From assembly GCF_001042475.2 (NCBI RefSeq), contig NZ_LECW02000045.1, forward strand, positions 124,001-188,000: a stretch of DNA of 64,000 nucleotides, given 5' to 3'. The notes under the pieces are model-generated. The model was not told the origin of the DNA. It was given only the letters and a program-made list of their open reading frames with translations, and searched no databases. Source of the DNA: Bacillus glycinifermentans (GTDB lineage Bacteria; Bacillota; Bacilli; Bacillales; Bacillaceae). Shown piece after piece: positions 20,515 through 28,989 of this stretch. The position numbers and the translations under genes were made by a program. Numbering within the stretch: position 1 is the first letter of the stretch; every line of letters starts with the position of its first letter.

Positions 20515-21393
20515 GTGGCTTTCGTTTCCATGAAGGAGCTTCTTACAGAAGCAAAGGAACAGCATTATGCAATCGGACAGTTTAATATTAACGGCCTTCA
20601 GTGGACAAAGGCGATTTTACAGGCGGCGGAAGAGGAACGCTCACCCGTCATTGCGGCCGCCTCAGATCGCTTAATCGATTATTTGGGCGGATTCAAAACG
20701 GTTGCCGCCATGGTCGGCGCGCTCGTTGAAGAGTTGTCGATTACCGTTCCCGTCGTGCTGCACCTTGATCACGGAAGCAGTGCTGAACGCTGCAAACAGG
20801 CGATTGACGCGGGGTTCAGCTCGGTAATGATCGATGGTTCGCATTTTCCGATCGCCGAAAACATTGCCATGACGAAAGAAGTCGTGTCATATGCCCGGCT
20901 ATACGGTGTTTCGGTTGAAGCCGAGGTAGGCACGGTAGGCGGTATGGAAGACGGCCTTATCGGCGGGGTGAAATACGCCGACCTGCATGAATGTATCCGC
21001 CTTGTCAAAGAAACGGATATCGATGCGCTGGCGGCCGCTCTCGGCTCGGTTCATGGCAAATATCAAGGCGAGCCGAAGCTTGGATTCAAGGAAATGGAGG
21101 AGATTTCGGAAGCGACGGACGTTCCGCTCGTTCTTCACGGGGCTTCGGGAATCCCGGCTGATCAAATTGAAAGAGCGATCAGGCTCGGCCATGCGAAAAT
21201 CAACATCAATACTGAATGTATGGTCGCCTGGACAGAAAAAACCCGCACGATGTTTAAGGAAAACCTGGATTTATATGAACCGCGCGCTTATATGACGCCT
21301 GGGATCGGCGCCGTAAAGGAAACGGTGAAAAACAAAATGAGGGAATTCGGTTCAGCCGGAAAAGCGGCAGGCGCCCGCGAAATGAAAGTATAA
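20515..21393 (+). CDS. iolJ: 6-phospho-5-dehydro-2-deoxy-D-gluconate aldolase
   Basis: A ~292-residue class II (zinc) aldolase related to fructose-bisphosphate aldolase. HLDHGSS near residue 83 and LGSVHGKY and LHGASG further on carry zinc-ligand histidines and phosphate-binding residues. It splits the IolC product into dihydroxyacetone phosphate and malonic semialdehyde, the latter then used by IolA. GTG 20515 follows AAGGAGGGG at ideal spacing; another GTG at 20509 is too close to the ribosome-binding site. It is the last gene of the operon, closed by a terminator. Confidence 0.94.
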   Translation: MAFVSMKELLTEAKEQHYAIGQFNINGLQWTKAILQAAEEERSPVIAAASDRLIDYLGGFKTVAAMVGALVEELSITVPVVLHLDHGSSAERCKQAIDAGFSSVMIDGSHFPIAENIAMTKEVVSYARLYGVSVEAEVGTVGGMEDGLIGGVKYADLHECIRLVKETDIDALAAALGSVHGKYQGEPKLGFKEMEEISEATDVPLVLHGASGIPADQIERAIRLGHAKININTECMVAWTEKTRTMFKENLDLYEPRAYMTPGIGAVKETVKNKMREFGSAGKAAGAREMKV

Positions 21394-21426
21394 AACACTC
21401 ACAGCTTCATAGTGAGTGTTTTTTAT
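21394..21426 (+). terminator. Terminator of the iolA-J operon
   Basis: AACACTCAC and GTGAGTGTT pair around an 8-10-base loop and are followed by a T-run. Confidence 0.88.
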
Positions 21427-21453
21427 TATATTGTTAAGAGATTTTAAATGTTG

Positions 21454-21482
21454 TTGACTGGTATTGATATAAAAGTTATAAT
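21454..21482 (+). promoter_or_regulatory. Strong promoter of the ligase cluster
   Basis: TTGACT (21454-21459), 17 bases, perfect TATAAT (21477-21482). It lies after the iol terminator and ~80 bases before the exporter gene, so the five-gene cluster has its own, probably active, promoter. Confidence 0.85.
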
Positions 21483-21560
21483 TTCCCTCATAATCCATTT
21501 TGATCAGATTTTTCAGAAAATAAACCGCAAGACGATAACAAACAAGGTGAAGTGTGTGAT

Positions 21561-22499
21561 ATGTTGACAAACGTTTTAAAGTACCGCGTGCATGTGCTGT
21601 TTGGACTTTTATGCTTGATCGGCGGAACGACGTGGGCTGTGCAAAAAGCGGGGCTCAAGGACAGCCTGCCGTTTTGGTCGGCCGGCATGCGCTTTATGAT
21701 CGCCAGCGTCATGATCGCCGTCTTTCTGTTGATCCGCAAACAATTTGTTGTTTCAAAGGAGCTGCTCGTACTATCCTTCTTCAACGGCATCATGTATTTT
21801 TCGATCCCTTTCGGTTCCGTCTATTGGGCTTCTCTGTATTTGCCAAGCGGGCTGGTCTCCATTCTGGCCGCAAGCATCTCCGTCTTCGCCCTGATCATCA
21901 ATCGGCTTGTCAAAGGAACCCCGGCTACAAAGATTCAAAAGTGGGGCATCTTCCTCGCGTTGCTCGGCATTACGATCGTATTCGGCAATCAGCTGTTTAT
22001 CAAGGTTGAAGTCATCGAAATCATCTCCATGGCTGCCATCTTATGTGCAATGTTCGGATCTGCCTTTATACAAATTAAAGTGCAGCAGAAAATCCAAACC
22101 CTTCCGATACTAAGCTTCAATTCTCTGTCCATGCTCTCGGGCGGAACGATTTTGCTCATCAGCAGCTTAGTAGTAGAAAGCGGAACGCGGACATTTTCCG
22201 GCATCAGTCTCTACTCATTGTTGTACTTGGCGATTATCGGTTCTATATTGGGATTTTGGATCAATATTTACTTGCTTAAAAACTGGCACATCTCAAAAGC
22301 GACTTCCCATCTGTTTATCTCTCCAGTCATCGCCCTTTATATCGGCTTTCTGTTTTTGGACGAAACATTAAACGCAAATATTTACTTAGGGACGTTGTTT
22401 GTGATTTTCGGAGTCATGTTTATCAACATTAAAAAAGAAGAGAGGGCAGAAAAAATTGACAAAGCTAAACAAACGCTTGGCCATCATTTGCCAAAATAA
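21561..22499 (+). CDS. EamA/DMT-family exporter
   Basis: A 312-residue membrane protein with about ten hydrophobic segments in two EamA repeats (LFGLLCLIGGTTWAVQKAG at the first; LLYLAIIGSILGFWINIYLL in the second) and a charged tail. DMT transporters of this type usually export amino acids or small metabolites. It opens a five-gene operon with an amino-acid ligase, so export of the product, and self-protection, is the natural inference. ATG 21561 follows AAGGTGA by 10 bases; a GTG at 21552 is closer than usual. Its end overlaps the next gene by 44 bases, indicating coupled translation. Confidence 0.85.
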   Translation: MLTNVLKYRVHVLFGLLCLIGGTTWAVQKAGLKDSLPFWSAGMRFMIASVMIAVFLLIRKQFVVSKELLVLSFFNGIMYFSIPFGSVYWASLYLPSGLVSILAASISVFALIINRLVKGTPATKIQKWGIFLALLGITIVFGNQLFIKVEVIEIISMAAILCAMFGSAFIQIKVQQKIQTLPILSFNSLSMLSGGTILLISSLVVESGTRTFSGISLYSLLYLAIIGSILGFWINIYLLKNWHISKATSHLFISPVIALYIGFLFLDETLNANIYLGTLFVIFGVMFINIKKEERAEKIDKAKQTLGHHLPK

Positions 22500-23730
22500 G
22501 CAATTGCCGTTTATTTTTGAAGAAGCTGAACATTTAGGCCTCGATGTTACATTTTTCTACAACTCGCAAGAAAATTGCCCGGGAAATCTCCCGGCAGTTG
22601 ACCGAAGCGTTCCGATCCCGCTGTTCGAGGATGAAGAGAAAGCAATGAATATCGTCAAGCAAACATTTGTCGAATCTCCTTTTGATGGAGTGGTGACATT
22701 GTTCGAGCCGGCGCTTCATTTCACTGCAAAAGCCGCGGCGGAATTAAATCTTCCCGGACTTCCTTTACAAACGATTGAAAACTGCCGGAATAAAAGCGAA
22801 ACCCGCAGGATTCTTCGGCAGCACGGGTTGAATATCCCTTTCTTCCAAGAAGCTGCTGCTTATGAAGACTTGGAACATGTTCAGCTGACGTTTCCTTTGG
22901 TCGTGAAACCGATCAACGGTTTTTCAAGCCAGGGGGTCGTTCGGGCCGATGACCGCAAACAGCTTAAGGAGGCGATGCGCAAAGCAGAGGATATCAATAA
23001 GGGCGATCTTAGCCGGTTTGTCACAGGAAAAAAAGGCATCATTGTTGAGCAATTTGTCGACGGCCCTGAATTTGCGATTGAAACATTGTCAATTCAAGGA
23101 AAAGTCCACGTATTGTCGATCGGTTATAAAGGCGATTGTAAAGGGCCGTTTTTTGAAGAAGGCGTCTATATTGCACCGGCTAAATTGGATGAGGAGGCGC
23201 ACGATTCGATCATACGGGAAGTGACGGCGGCCGTTTCAGCTTTAGGCATTCATCAGGGGCCGGCTCATACCGAACTAAGGCTCGATAAAAGCGGACAGCC
23301 TTATGTCATCGAAGTCGGGGCGAGAATCGGCGGCTCGGGTATCTCCCATTACATCGTTAAAGAGAGTACGGGCATCAACTTCATGCAACTGGTCATTCAA
23401 AATGCCCTTAAACCGCTGGACAGGCATCTAGAAGACGGGATTCGCGCCAAGAGGACGGCCGGCAACTACATCATTCCCGTGCAGGGCTCGGGGACGTTTG
23501 AAAAAATCGACGGTCTTGAAGACATCAAACAAAGGCCGGAAGTCAAACGGGTTTTTCAATTTATCAAACCAGGAGCCGAAATTCTTCCGTATCCGCATTT
23601 TTCCGGATACCCGGGGTTTATTTTAACAAGCCATGATTCATATGAAGAATGCGAAGCTTTTTACCGGAAATTAGATGGTGACCTTGCCATCATCTATAAA
23701 AATAATCTGACGGGTACAATGGGAGGTTAA
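22456..23730 (+). CDS. ATP-grasp L-amino-acid (dipeptide) ligase
   Basis: A 424-residue ATP-grasp enzyme. The N-terminal pre-ATP domain is followed by PLVVKPINGFSSQGV near residue 150, IIVEQFVDGPEFAIETL near 195, and the metal-binding end ELRLDKSGQPYVIEVGARIG near 275. The layout is that of the BacD/L-amino-acid ligase family, which joins two amino acids using ATP through an acyl-phosphate. From memory the sequence closely resembles BL00235 of B. licheniformis, an L-amino-acid ligase shown in vitro to make dipeptides such as Met-Gly; I could not check this. TTG 22456 gives the same N-terminus MTKLNKRLAIICQNK. Its natural product is unknown to me. Confidence 0.88.
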   Translation: MTKLNKRLAIICQNKQLPFIFEEAEHLGLDVTFFYNSQENCPGNLPAVDRSVPIPLFEDEEKAMNIVKQTFVESPFDGVVTLFEPALHFTAKAAAELNLPGLPLQTIENCRNKSETRRILRQHGLNIPFFQEAAAYEDLEHVQLTFPLVVKPINGFSSQGVVRADDRKQLKEAMRKAEDINKGDLSRFVTGKKGIIVEQFVDGPEFAIETLSIQGKVHVLSIGYKGDCKGPFFEEGVYIAPAKLDEEAHDSIIREVTAAVSALGIHQGPAHTELRLDKSGQPYVIEVGARIGGSGISHYIVKESTGINFMQLVIQNALKPLDRHLEDGIRAKRTAGNYIIPVQGSGTFEKIDGLEDIKQRPEVKRVFQFIKPGAEILPYPHFSGYPGFILTSHDSYEECEAFYRKLDGDLAIIYKNNLTGTMGG

Positions 23731-23731
23731 G

Positions 23732-24292
23732 ATGATCTCGACAAAAGTGCAGGAAGATCAAGCGGTGATGGTTGTTCACACATTGGGTCCGAAAGGTACA
23801 AACTGTGAAAAAGCGGGTTTTTTATGGCTTGAGAACCAAGGGCTTCAAGGTGAGGTCAAGCTTTATGAAACGCTGGAAGAGGCGCTACTTCATGTAAAAG
23901 AGACTGAAAATTCAGTCCTTTTGGGCTGCGCGGTGTATCCGTTTTTGCACAATATCGTATTTGAGAATTTGCTCGATTTACAAATCATAGATAGCTTTGT
24001 CATGCCGACATACAATATGGTGTTTGCCGTGAAGCAAAACACGAGGGAACCGGATGTCAAAATAGTCGCATCACATCCTGCACCTGCTCATCTTGCAAAA
24101 CTGTTCAGCGATCATGTGGATTTGGTCAGCAGCAATTCCCAAGCAGCGCTTGCCTGCGCATCAGGAGCAGCCGACGGCTGTATTACGACGATTAAGGCAG
24201 CCCATGAAAACCATTTGCATGTCATAAAGGATTTCGGCGAGGTGCCGATGTGTTTTACCATTCACGGAAAAAGCGAGGGAGGAAGCCGATGA
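23732..24292 (+). CDS. BacA-like prephenate-processing protein (prephenate dehydratase fold)
   Basis: A 186-residue protein with the prephenate dehydratase fold and no ACT domain. HTLGPKGTNCEKA at residue ~17 matches the start motif of that fold; ASHPAPAHLAKLF follows near residue 110 and EVPMCFTIHGKSE ends it. The catalytic TRF of true dehydratases is replaced by MCF. B. subtilis BacA (prephenate decarboxylase of bacilysin synthesis) also lacks TRF and has SHPSPINLIKYF and IPMSWSLFGKGE in the same places. A decarboxylase giving a dihydro-hydroxyphenylpyruvate is thus the best guess. GGAGG precedes ATG 23732, one base after the ligase stop. Confidence 0.75.
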   Translation: MISTKVQEDQAVMVVHTLGPKGTNCEKAGFLWLENQGLQGEVKLYETLEEALLHVKETENSVLLGCAVYPFLHNIVFENLLDLQIIDSFVMPTYNMVFAVKQNTREPDVKIVASHPAPAHLAKLFSDHVDLVSSNSQAALACASGAADGCITTIKAAHENHLHVIKDFGEVPMCFTIHGKSEGGSR

Positions 24293-25512
24293 AGACGTTG
24301 ACGCGTGGCATCGTAAATATGGTAAACGAACAAATTGTACCGCAGGTTCATGAATTGCAAATGTATCAAAACGAAAAAGGACAGATTACAGAGCAGCAGG
24401 TCAGGGCGAAACAGCTTCTCCTTCAATTAGCCGAAGCTGCCGGAATCATATATGAGGCGGTACATGTGCCTGAGGCCGGCGCAGCGTTTAAAGAGGATGT
24501 CTTGGACTGGATCGGCCGCGGATTGGACGACACGCCGTATTTTGACCGTTTATTAACGGCATATCGCCCTCCGCAGGATCAGGAGACGACCTTCTTTCTC
24601 GCCCCTGTCGTTACGCCTAACGGGCCGCATACGAAAGGCTGCTTTTTTGAGGCTTTCCTGGCCGTTCGCGATGAGCCGGCGATGATGAAGCCGATTGAGG
24701 TGGAGATGCCTCACCCGGAAAACGGCTGCCAGTCGCTGAAGCTGATAGCGGGAACCAGGGGGTTCACAGAAGAAAAATGCATCGTATTTTTCCCGGAAAA
24801 TGTTAAGACGAAAGAAAAAATAACAGAGCAGACGTTTGCGATTTTTTATTTCAATAAGTTCTACCAAATCTACCATGAGGATACGTTGAAGAGGGCGCGG
24901 GCTATTTTTGAAAACGTTCCTTTCAAATCGGCGCACATTTCTCCTGAAAACACGTATGAAGCAAGAGTCCTTTGGGGTTACTTGCACGACTATTACCACC
25001 ACTGCGGCAACAAGCCTTTTCACAAGCACATTCAAGCGAAAATGAATTTTTTTGCGGGAATATTGGAGGAAATCAAAGTGGATTGCCAGTCTATCCTCGC
25101 TTTAGCAGAACGAAAGTACGATTATTGGGAGGAAATTATCGAATTTGTCCTGTTTGAACGTCTGCTGCGCTACCCGAGCCAGCATAATGCGACACACAAC
25201 TTTGATTCCGGGACGGGATTTTTTCTGTTCAGCTGGATCATCGACAACGGCCGCTCCATCAAAAAGGGAAAAGATAAGCCGGCATCGCTCGATCTTTCAT
25301 TATGCATGGACGACTTGAAAAAACTCGTTGCCGAAATCGAAGAGCTGGAAGAAATAGAGGATGATTCGGTTTATAAAAGAGAGGCTGAACGCTATGTGAG
25401 GAAATATTTGCCTCCCGGAAATGAGGGAGGGCGGTTCGGCGTCCCGACGCAGTATTTTATCCATGATATAAACAACGCCGTCAAAACGGACCGTATCATG
25501 TTTAGGGGGTAA
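24289..25512 (+). CDS. Protein of unknown function in the ligase cluster (DUF6421-like)
   Basis: A 407-residue soluble protein that I recognise only as a conserved hypothetical family (DUF6421, from memory). Its most striking part is LHDYYHHCGNKPFHKH near residue 230, followed by FFAGILEEIKVDCQS; the clustered His with Asp/Glu downstream could bind a metal ion, but this is a guess. The C-terminal third is acidic and helical (ELEEIEDDSVYKREAERYV). Its ATG overlaps the stop of the BacA-like gene (ATGA), with GAGGGAGG before it, so it is translationally coupled and presumably acts in the same pathway. Confidence 0.8.
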   Translation: MKTLTRGIVNMVNEQIVPQVHELQMYQNEKGQITEQQVRAKQLLLQLAEAAGIIYEAVHVPEAGAAFKEDVLDWIGRGLDDTPYFDRLLTAYRPPQDQETTFFLAPVVTPNGPHTKGCFFEAFLAVRDEPAMMKPIEVEMPHPENGCQSLKLIAGTRGFTEEKCIVFFPENVKTKEKITEQTFAIFYFNKFYQIYHEDTLKRARAIFENVPFKSAHISPENTYEARVLWGYLHDYYHHCGNKPFHKHIQAKMNFFAGILEEIKVDCQSILALAERKYDYWEEIIEFVLFERLLRYPSQHNATHNFDSGTGFFLFSWIIDNGRSIKKGKDKPASLDLSLCMDDLKKLVAEIEELEEIEDDSVYKREAERYVRKYLPPGNEGGRFGVPTQYFIHDINNAVKTDRIMFRG

Positions 25513-25516
25513 AACA

Positions 25517-26814
25517 TTGAAGCCGAAGCTCAGCATCATAGGCGAAAAAATGAATGAGAAGACGGGGATCAGGGCGGTGATGGCGATATTCAGGAAATCC
25601 TTCATGTCGGCTCGCGTGAATATCTCAATTTGAGCGCCGGCAATCCGATGATCCTTCAGGAAACGGCCGCGATGTGGCAAGCAGTTTTAGAGAGACTGCT
25701 TGAGAATGGTACGTTCCTTTCGGCCATCAGCCAATACGGATCAAGCTATGGAACGGACGAGCTGATCAACAGCGTCGTCCGGTTCTTTTCACACCGCTAT
25801 GGTCATGACATTGAGAAAGAAAATGTGCTGATTACGGCGGGAAGCCAGCAGTTGTTGTTTTTTGCGATCAATTCATTTTGCGGCATGGGAAGCGACGGTG
25901 TCGTGAAAAAAGCTTTGATTCCGATGCTTCCGGATTATGCGGGGTACAGCGGTGCGGCGTTGGATATGGACACGGTCGAAGGCATCCCGCCGTTAATTTC
26001 AACATTGGATGATCACATGTTCCGGTACGAACTGGACCGGGAACGCTTTTTAAAGAGGATGCAAGGCGCTTGCGATATCGTCGCCGTCGTGCTGTCCCGG
26101 CCGAATAATCCATCAGGAAATGTTCTTTCTGAAGAAGACGTGCTGCTTATTTCTGACGCCTGCCGTGACGCCGATGTACCCCTTCTCATCGATTCCGCAT
26201 ATGCGCCGCCTTTTCCGGCTATCAACTTCATCGAAATGGAGCCCGTTTTTACCGATCAAATTATCCATTGCATAAGCCTTTCAAAGGCGGGCCTCCCCGG
26301 TGAAAGGGTCGGGATCGCCATCGGTCATCCGCGTTACATGAAGGTGATGGAGGCTTTTCAATCAAATGCGGCGATTCATTCTTCAAGGCTGGGGCAATAT
26401 ATGACGGCAGCTGTGTTGGATGACGGGCGCCTCGCCGCCGTTTCGCAGCATGAGGTGCGGCCTTACTACCATAACAAATTTTTGCTGCTGAAGGACGCTT
26501 TGCTTCGAGAAATGCCGGGCGATATCAAATGGCATTTGCACAGAGGGGAAGGCTCGCTTTTCGGTTGGCTGTGGATCGAGGATCTCCCTGTTGCTGATAT
26601 CGAGCTGTACGCCCGGTTGAAAGCAAACGGCGTCATCATCGTCCCCGGTGCGTCTTTCTTTCATCATGTTCCGTGGGATTCGCCGCATGTCCGGCAGTGC
26701 ATTCGCATCAGCCTGACGGCAGCCGATGAAGATATTAAAAAAGGAGTCGGCATTTTGGCCGGTGTCGTCGAAGGCGTGTGTCAAGATGAGAAACTAATAA
26801 AAAACAGGGGCTGA
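25517..26814 (+). pseudogene. Class I/II PLP aminotransferase (valine-pyruvate transaminase-like), frameshifted near the start
   Basis: The body is a fold-type I aminotransferase: RPNNPSGN near residue 155, DSAYAPPFP near 180, the PLP Lys in SLSKAGLPGERVG and an Arg near the end (RISL). The N-terminus is split. TTG 25517 after AGGGGGT reads KPKLSIIGEKMNEKTGIRAVMA and runs into a stop at ~25632, while IQEILHVGSREYLNLSAGNP continues in the next frame. GATGGCGATATT looks like GATGGCGGATATT with one G lost at ~25585. A shorter product could start from TTG 25630, but that would drop conserved N-terminal residues. In the cluster it probably transaminates the keto acid from the BacA-like step, as BacF does in bacilysin synthesis. 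Either inactive or a sequencing error. Confidence 0.82.
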
Positions 26815-26834
26815 TCGTTAGCCCCTGTTCTTTC
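26800..26834. terminator. Bidirectional terminator between the ligase cluster and ydaN
   Basis: AACAGGGGCT/AGCCCCTGTT stem with A/T flanks lies over the converging stop codons of both operons. Confidence 0.9.
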
Positions 26835-28989
26835 CGTTGTCAGTCTTCCGTTTTCTGCGTCTTGCCATGATCCAAATCAGAACGGCCGCTACCGCTATGA
26901 TCAATGCGATGACGCCGAAATATATCATATTCTGCTGACCGTTTTCCTTCGTTTTTTCGGTCTGTGTTCCGCTTGGTTTTTCTGCAAGCTGCTGATGGTT
27001 TGTGAAGAGCTGACTGCTGTCCGTTTCATTGATGACGGTCGCTGTGTTATCGTTGCTGTTCAGAAAGCTGATCATTTCTTTTGTGACGGCAGCGCCTTGC
27101 CCGTTAAACGGTGCAAACACGGCCATCGAGTAGTTTGAATCCCACGGCGATGTCTGTGTAAACGCAACTTGTTTTGCCGTTTCGTTCAGCATTTGGAAGG
27201 ATGACACGTCGAGCGTCCCGTTTTTCGCTGCCGGCACGGCCAAGTCCGATGCTTTCTCTTTCAGAAGAGGAAACTGGCCAATGCCGCCGATGAACATGAC
27301 GTTCCGGCCTTTCATATCATCTGCTTTCACTTCAGAGGATTTTTTGACCGTGAATGAATGCTGGGATTCACTGCCGAATGAATCTGTCACAAGCGAAAGC
27401 TCCTGAAGCTTCGATTGATCGACTTTGTCAGGCAGGACAATCAGCGTTGTCTTAGCTTGAATTCCCGCGAAGGGAAGCGGCCATTCCTGAAAGTCGGCTG
27501 ACGCTGTCGTGCTGCTGACAGGGTACGTGAGTGCGCTGCTTTTATCAATGAATACCCATTTGTCATCGTCTGTTGCATAGCAGGGATTGTTCTCCTTCAA
27601 GCCGGAAGTGGCAAATTGAATATCGATGTAGCGGTTTTTTTGCAAAAGCTTCGGATCGACTTTTAAGGTCACATGATAAAAGCCGTTTTTGTCTTCTTTT
27701 CCTAAATCGTCAAGCCGGACGGAGTGAGGCTGGCCGTTGATCATGACCTTCAGCTCCGCCTCTTCGGCGGATAAATCGCTTTGGGACGTTAGCTTTTGAA
27801 TCGTTTTTGATTTTTTTAATGCAAGGGACAGCTTCGCCGATTGATCCTTGTCCAAAATTGCAGGTGCAGGATAATAATAATGCTCAGAAGAAGATTGCCC
27901 TGCGCCGATTGTCAAATCGCCCGCTCCGAAATCCTCAAGCGTCAGCTTACCCGCGTCCCGTTTTGTTTGATATTGCAGCTTCCCGATTGCGAGCGTTTCG
28001 CCGCTGAGCTGGCCGGCGTATGTTTTATCGGTGATGACGCTGATTTTCACGGAAAGCACGTCATCAGACGCCGCGTTGACAAACAGAACAGGCTGCTGTT
28101 TACCGTTTGCCGTGAGCACCCGTTCCGCAAGCAGAAGCTTATCTTCTTGCGCTTTTATATCGCTTTGTGCCAAAAGCTTTTCCACTTTGCCTTTCCAATG
28201 CTTTTGAACGCCGATTAAAATCGACGGCCTGTCGATGCGCTTCATGTCTGATTCGTTCAAAGTCGTGATGCTGATGCTGCTGTCAATCGTTTTTAGATAG
28301 CTTTCCGTTTTAACAGCCGCTTCTATTTCTGCGGAACTCGGATCGTCCGGAATGACGATTGCCGTTTTTTCCACGGTGTTTCCTGATTGGGCAAATGGAT
28401 ACGGATAGTGCTCAAGCGCCGCTCCCTTTGCTTCGTTCTTGTCCCCCAATGTCAGATGGCTGTCCGGATAAATTTTGATCCAGTTCCCGGAGGAATCCTG
28501 CCGGACGCAGACGCCTTCCTTCACCACTCCGTAAAACTTCAATGACAGGCTGTGAAAACCCTGAGACGCTTGGCTTTTGTTCAGCGTCAGCTTTAATGTT
28601 TTGCGCTCTGCATTCCCTGTAAGCTTTACCGTTTTGACCGGTTCGTTATCGATCTCAACCGTCAGGGAAGAAGGGGAGATTAACAGGTCAGAGGCTTCAT
28701 ATTCAAGCGCAAGCTGCTGATGGGAGGAAGAGGCGCCGGCTGGAATTTGATACGTCAGCTCCGTGCTGTCCTTTGTACCATACATTGTGATGAGATCGCT
28801 CGTAAGCACTTGCTGCTTTGCTTGTTCACGGCTGTTTTCTCCGAGGATCGAGCCGTCCACCTTTACTTCTTTGGCTAAAGCGGCTTCCCCTGTCACTGCC
28901 GCCAGCATGAAGCCTACGAGACATATGATTGCATATTTCAAAAACGTCACCCGCTTTTCTTTTGATTGTATCGTTCTGTCTTGTACCAT
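26818..28989 (-). CDS. ydaN: BcsB-like exopolysaccharide synthesis protein
   Basis: A 723-residue protein: N-terminal signal segment (FLKYAIICLVGFMLAAVTG), a large extracytoplasmic region of beta-rich repeats, and a C-terminal membrane helix (IYFGVIALIIAVAAVLIWIM) with a basic tail. This is the layout of BcsB, the partner subunit of cellulose synthase. With YdaM it probably forms the synthase-secretion complex for a polysaccharide of unknown composition. AGGAGGTTAA precedes ATG 28989; the start overlaps ydaM by 43 bases. It is the last gene of ydaJKLMN. Confidence 0.88.
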   Translation of the reverse strand: MVQDRTIQSKEKRVTFLKYAIICLVGFMLAAVTGEAALAKEVKVDGSILGENSREQAKQQVLTSDLITMYGTKDSTELTYQIPAGASSSHQQLALEYEASDLLISPSSLTVEIDNEPVKTVKLTGNAERKTLKLTLNKSQASQGFHSLSLKFYGVVKEGVCVRQDSSGNWIKIYPDSHLTLGDKNEAKGAALEHYPYPFAQSGNTVEKTAIVIPDDPSSAEIEAAVKTESYLKTIDSSISITTLNESDMKRIDRPSILIGVQKHWKGKVEKLLAQSDIKAQEDKLLLAERVLTANGKQQPVLFVNAASDDVLSVKISVITDKTYAGQLSGETLAIGKLQYQTKRDAGKLTLEDFGAGDLTIGAGQSSSEHYYYPAPAILDKDQSAKLSLALKKSKTIQKLTSQSDLSAEEAELKVMINGQPHSVRLDDLGKEDKNGFYHVTLKVDPKLLQKNRYIDIQFATSGLKENNPCYATDDDKWVFIDKSSALTYPVSSTTASADFQEWPLPFAGIQAKTTLIVLPDKVDQSKLQELSLVTDSFGSESQHSFTVKKSSEVKADDMKGRNVMFIGGIGQFPLLKEKASDLAVPAAKNGTLDVSSFQMLNETAKQVAFTQTSPWDSNYSMAVFAPFNGQGAAVTKEMISFLNSNDNTATVINETDSSQLFTNHQQLAEKPSGTQTEKTKENGQQNMIYFGVIALIIAVAAVLIWIMARRRKRKTDNGKNRG

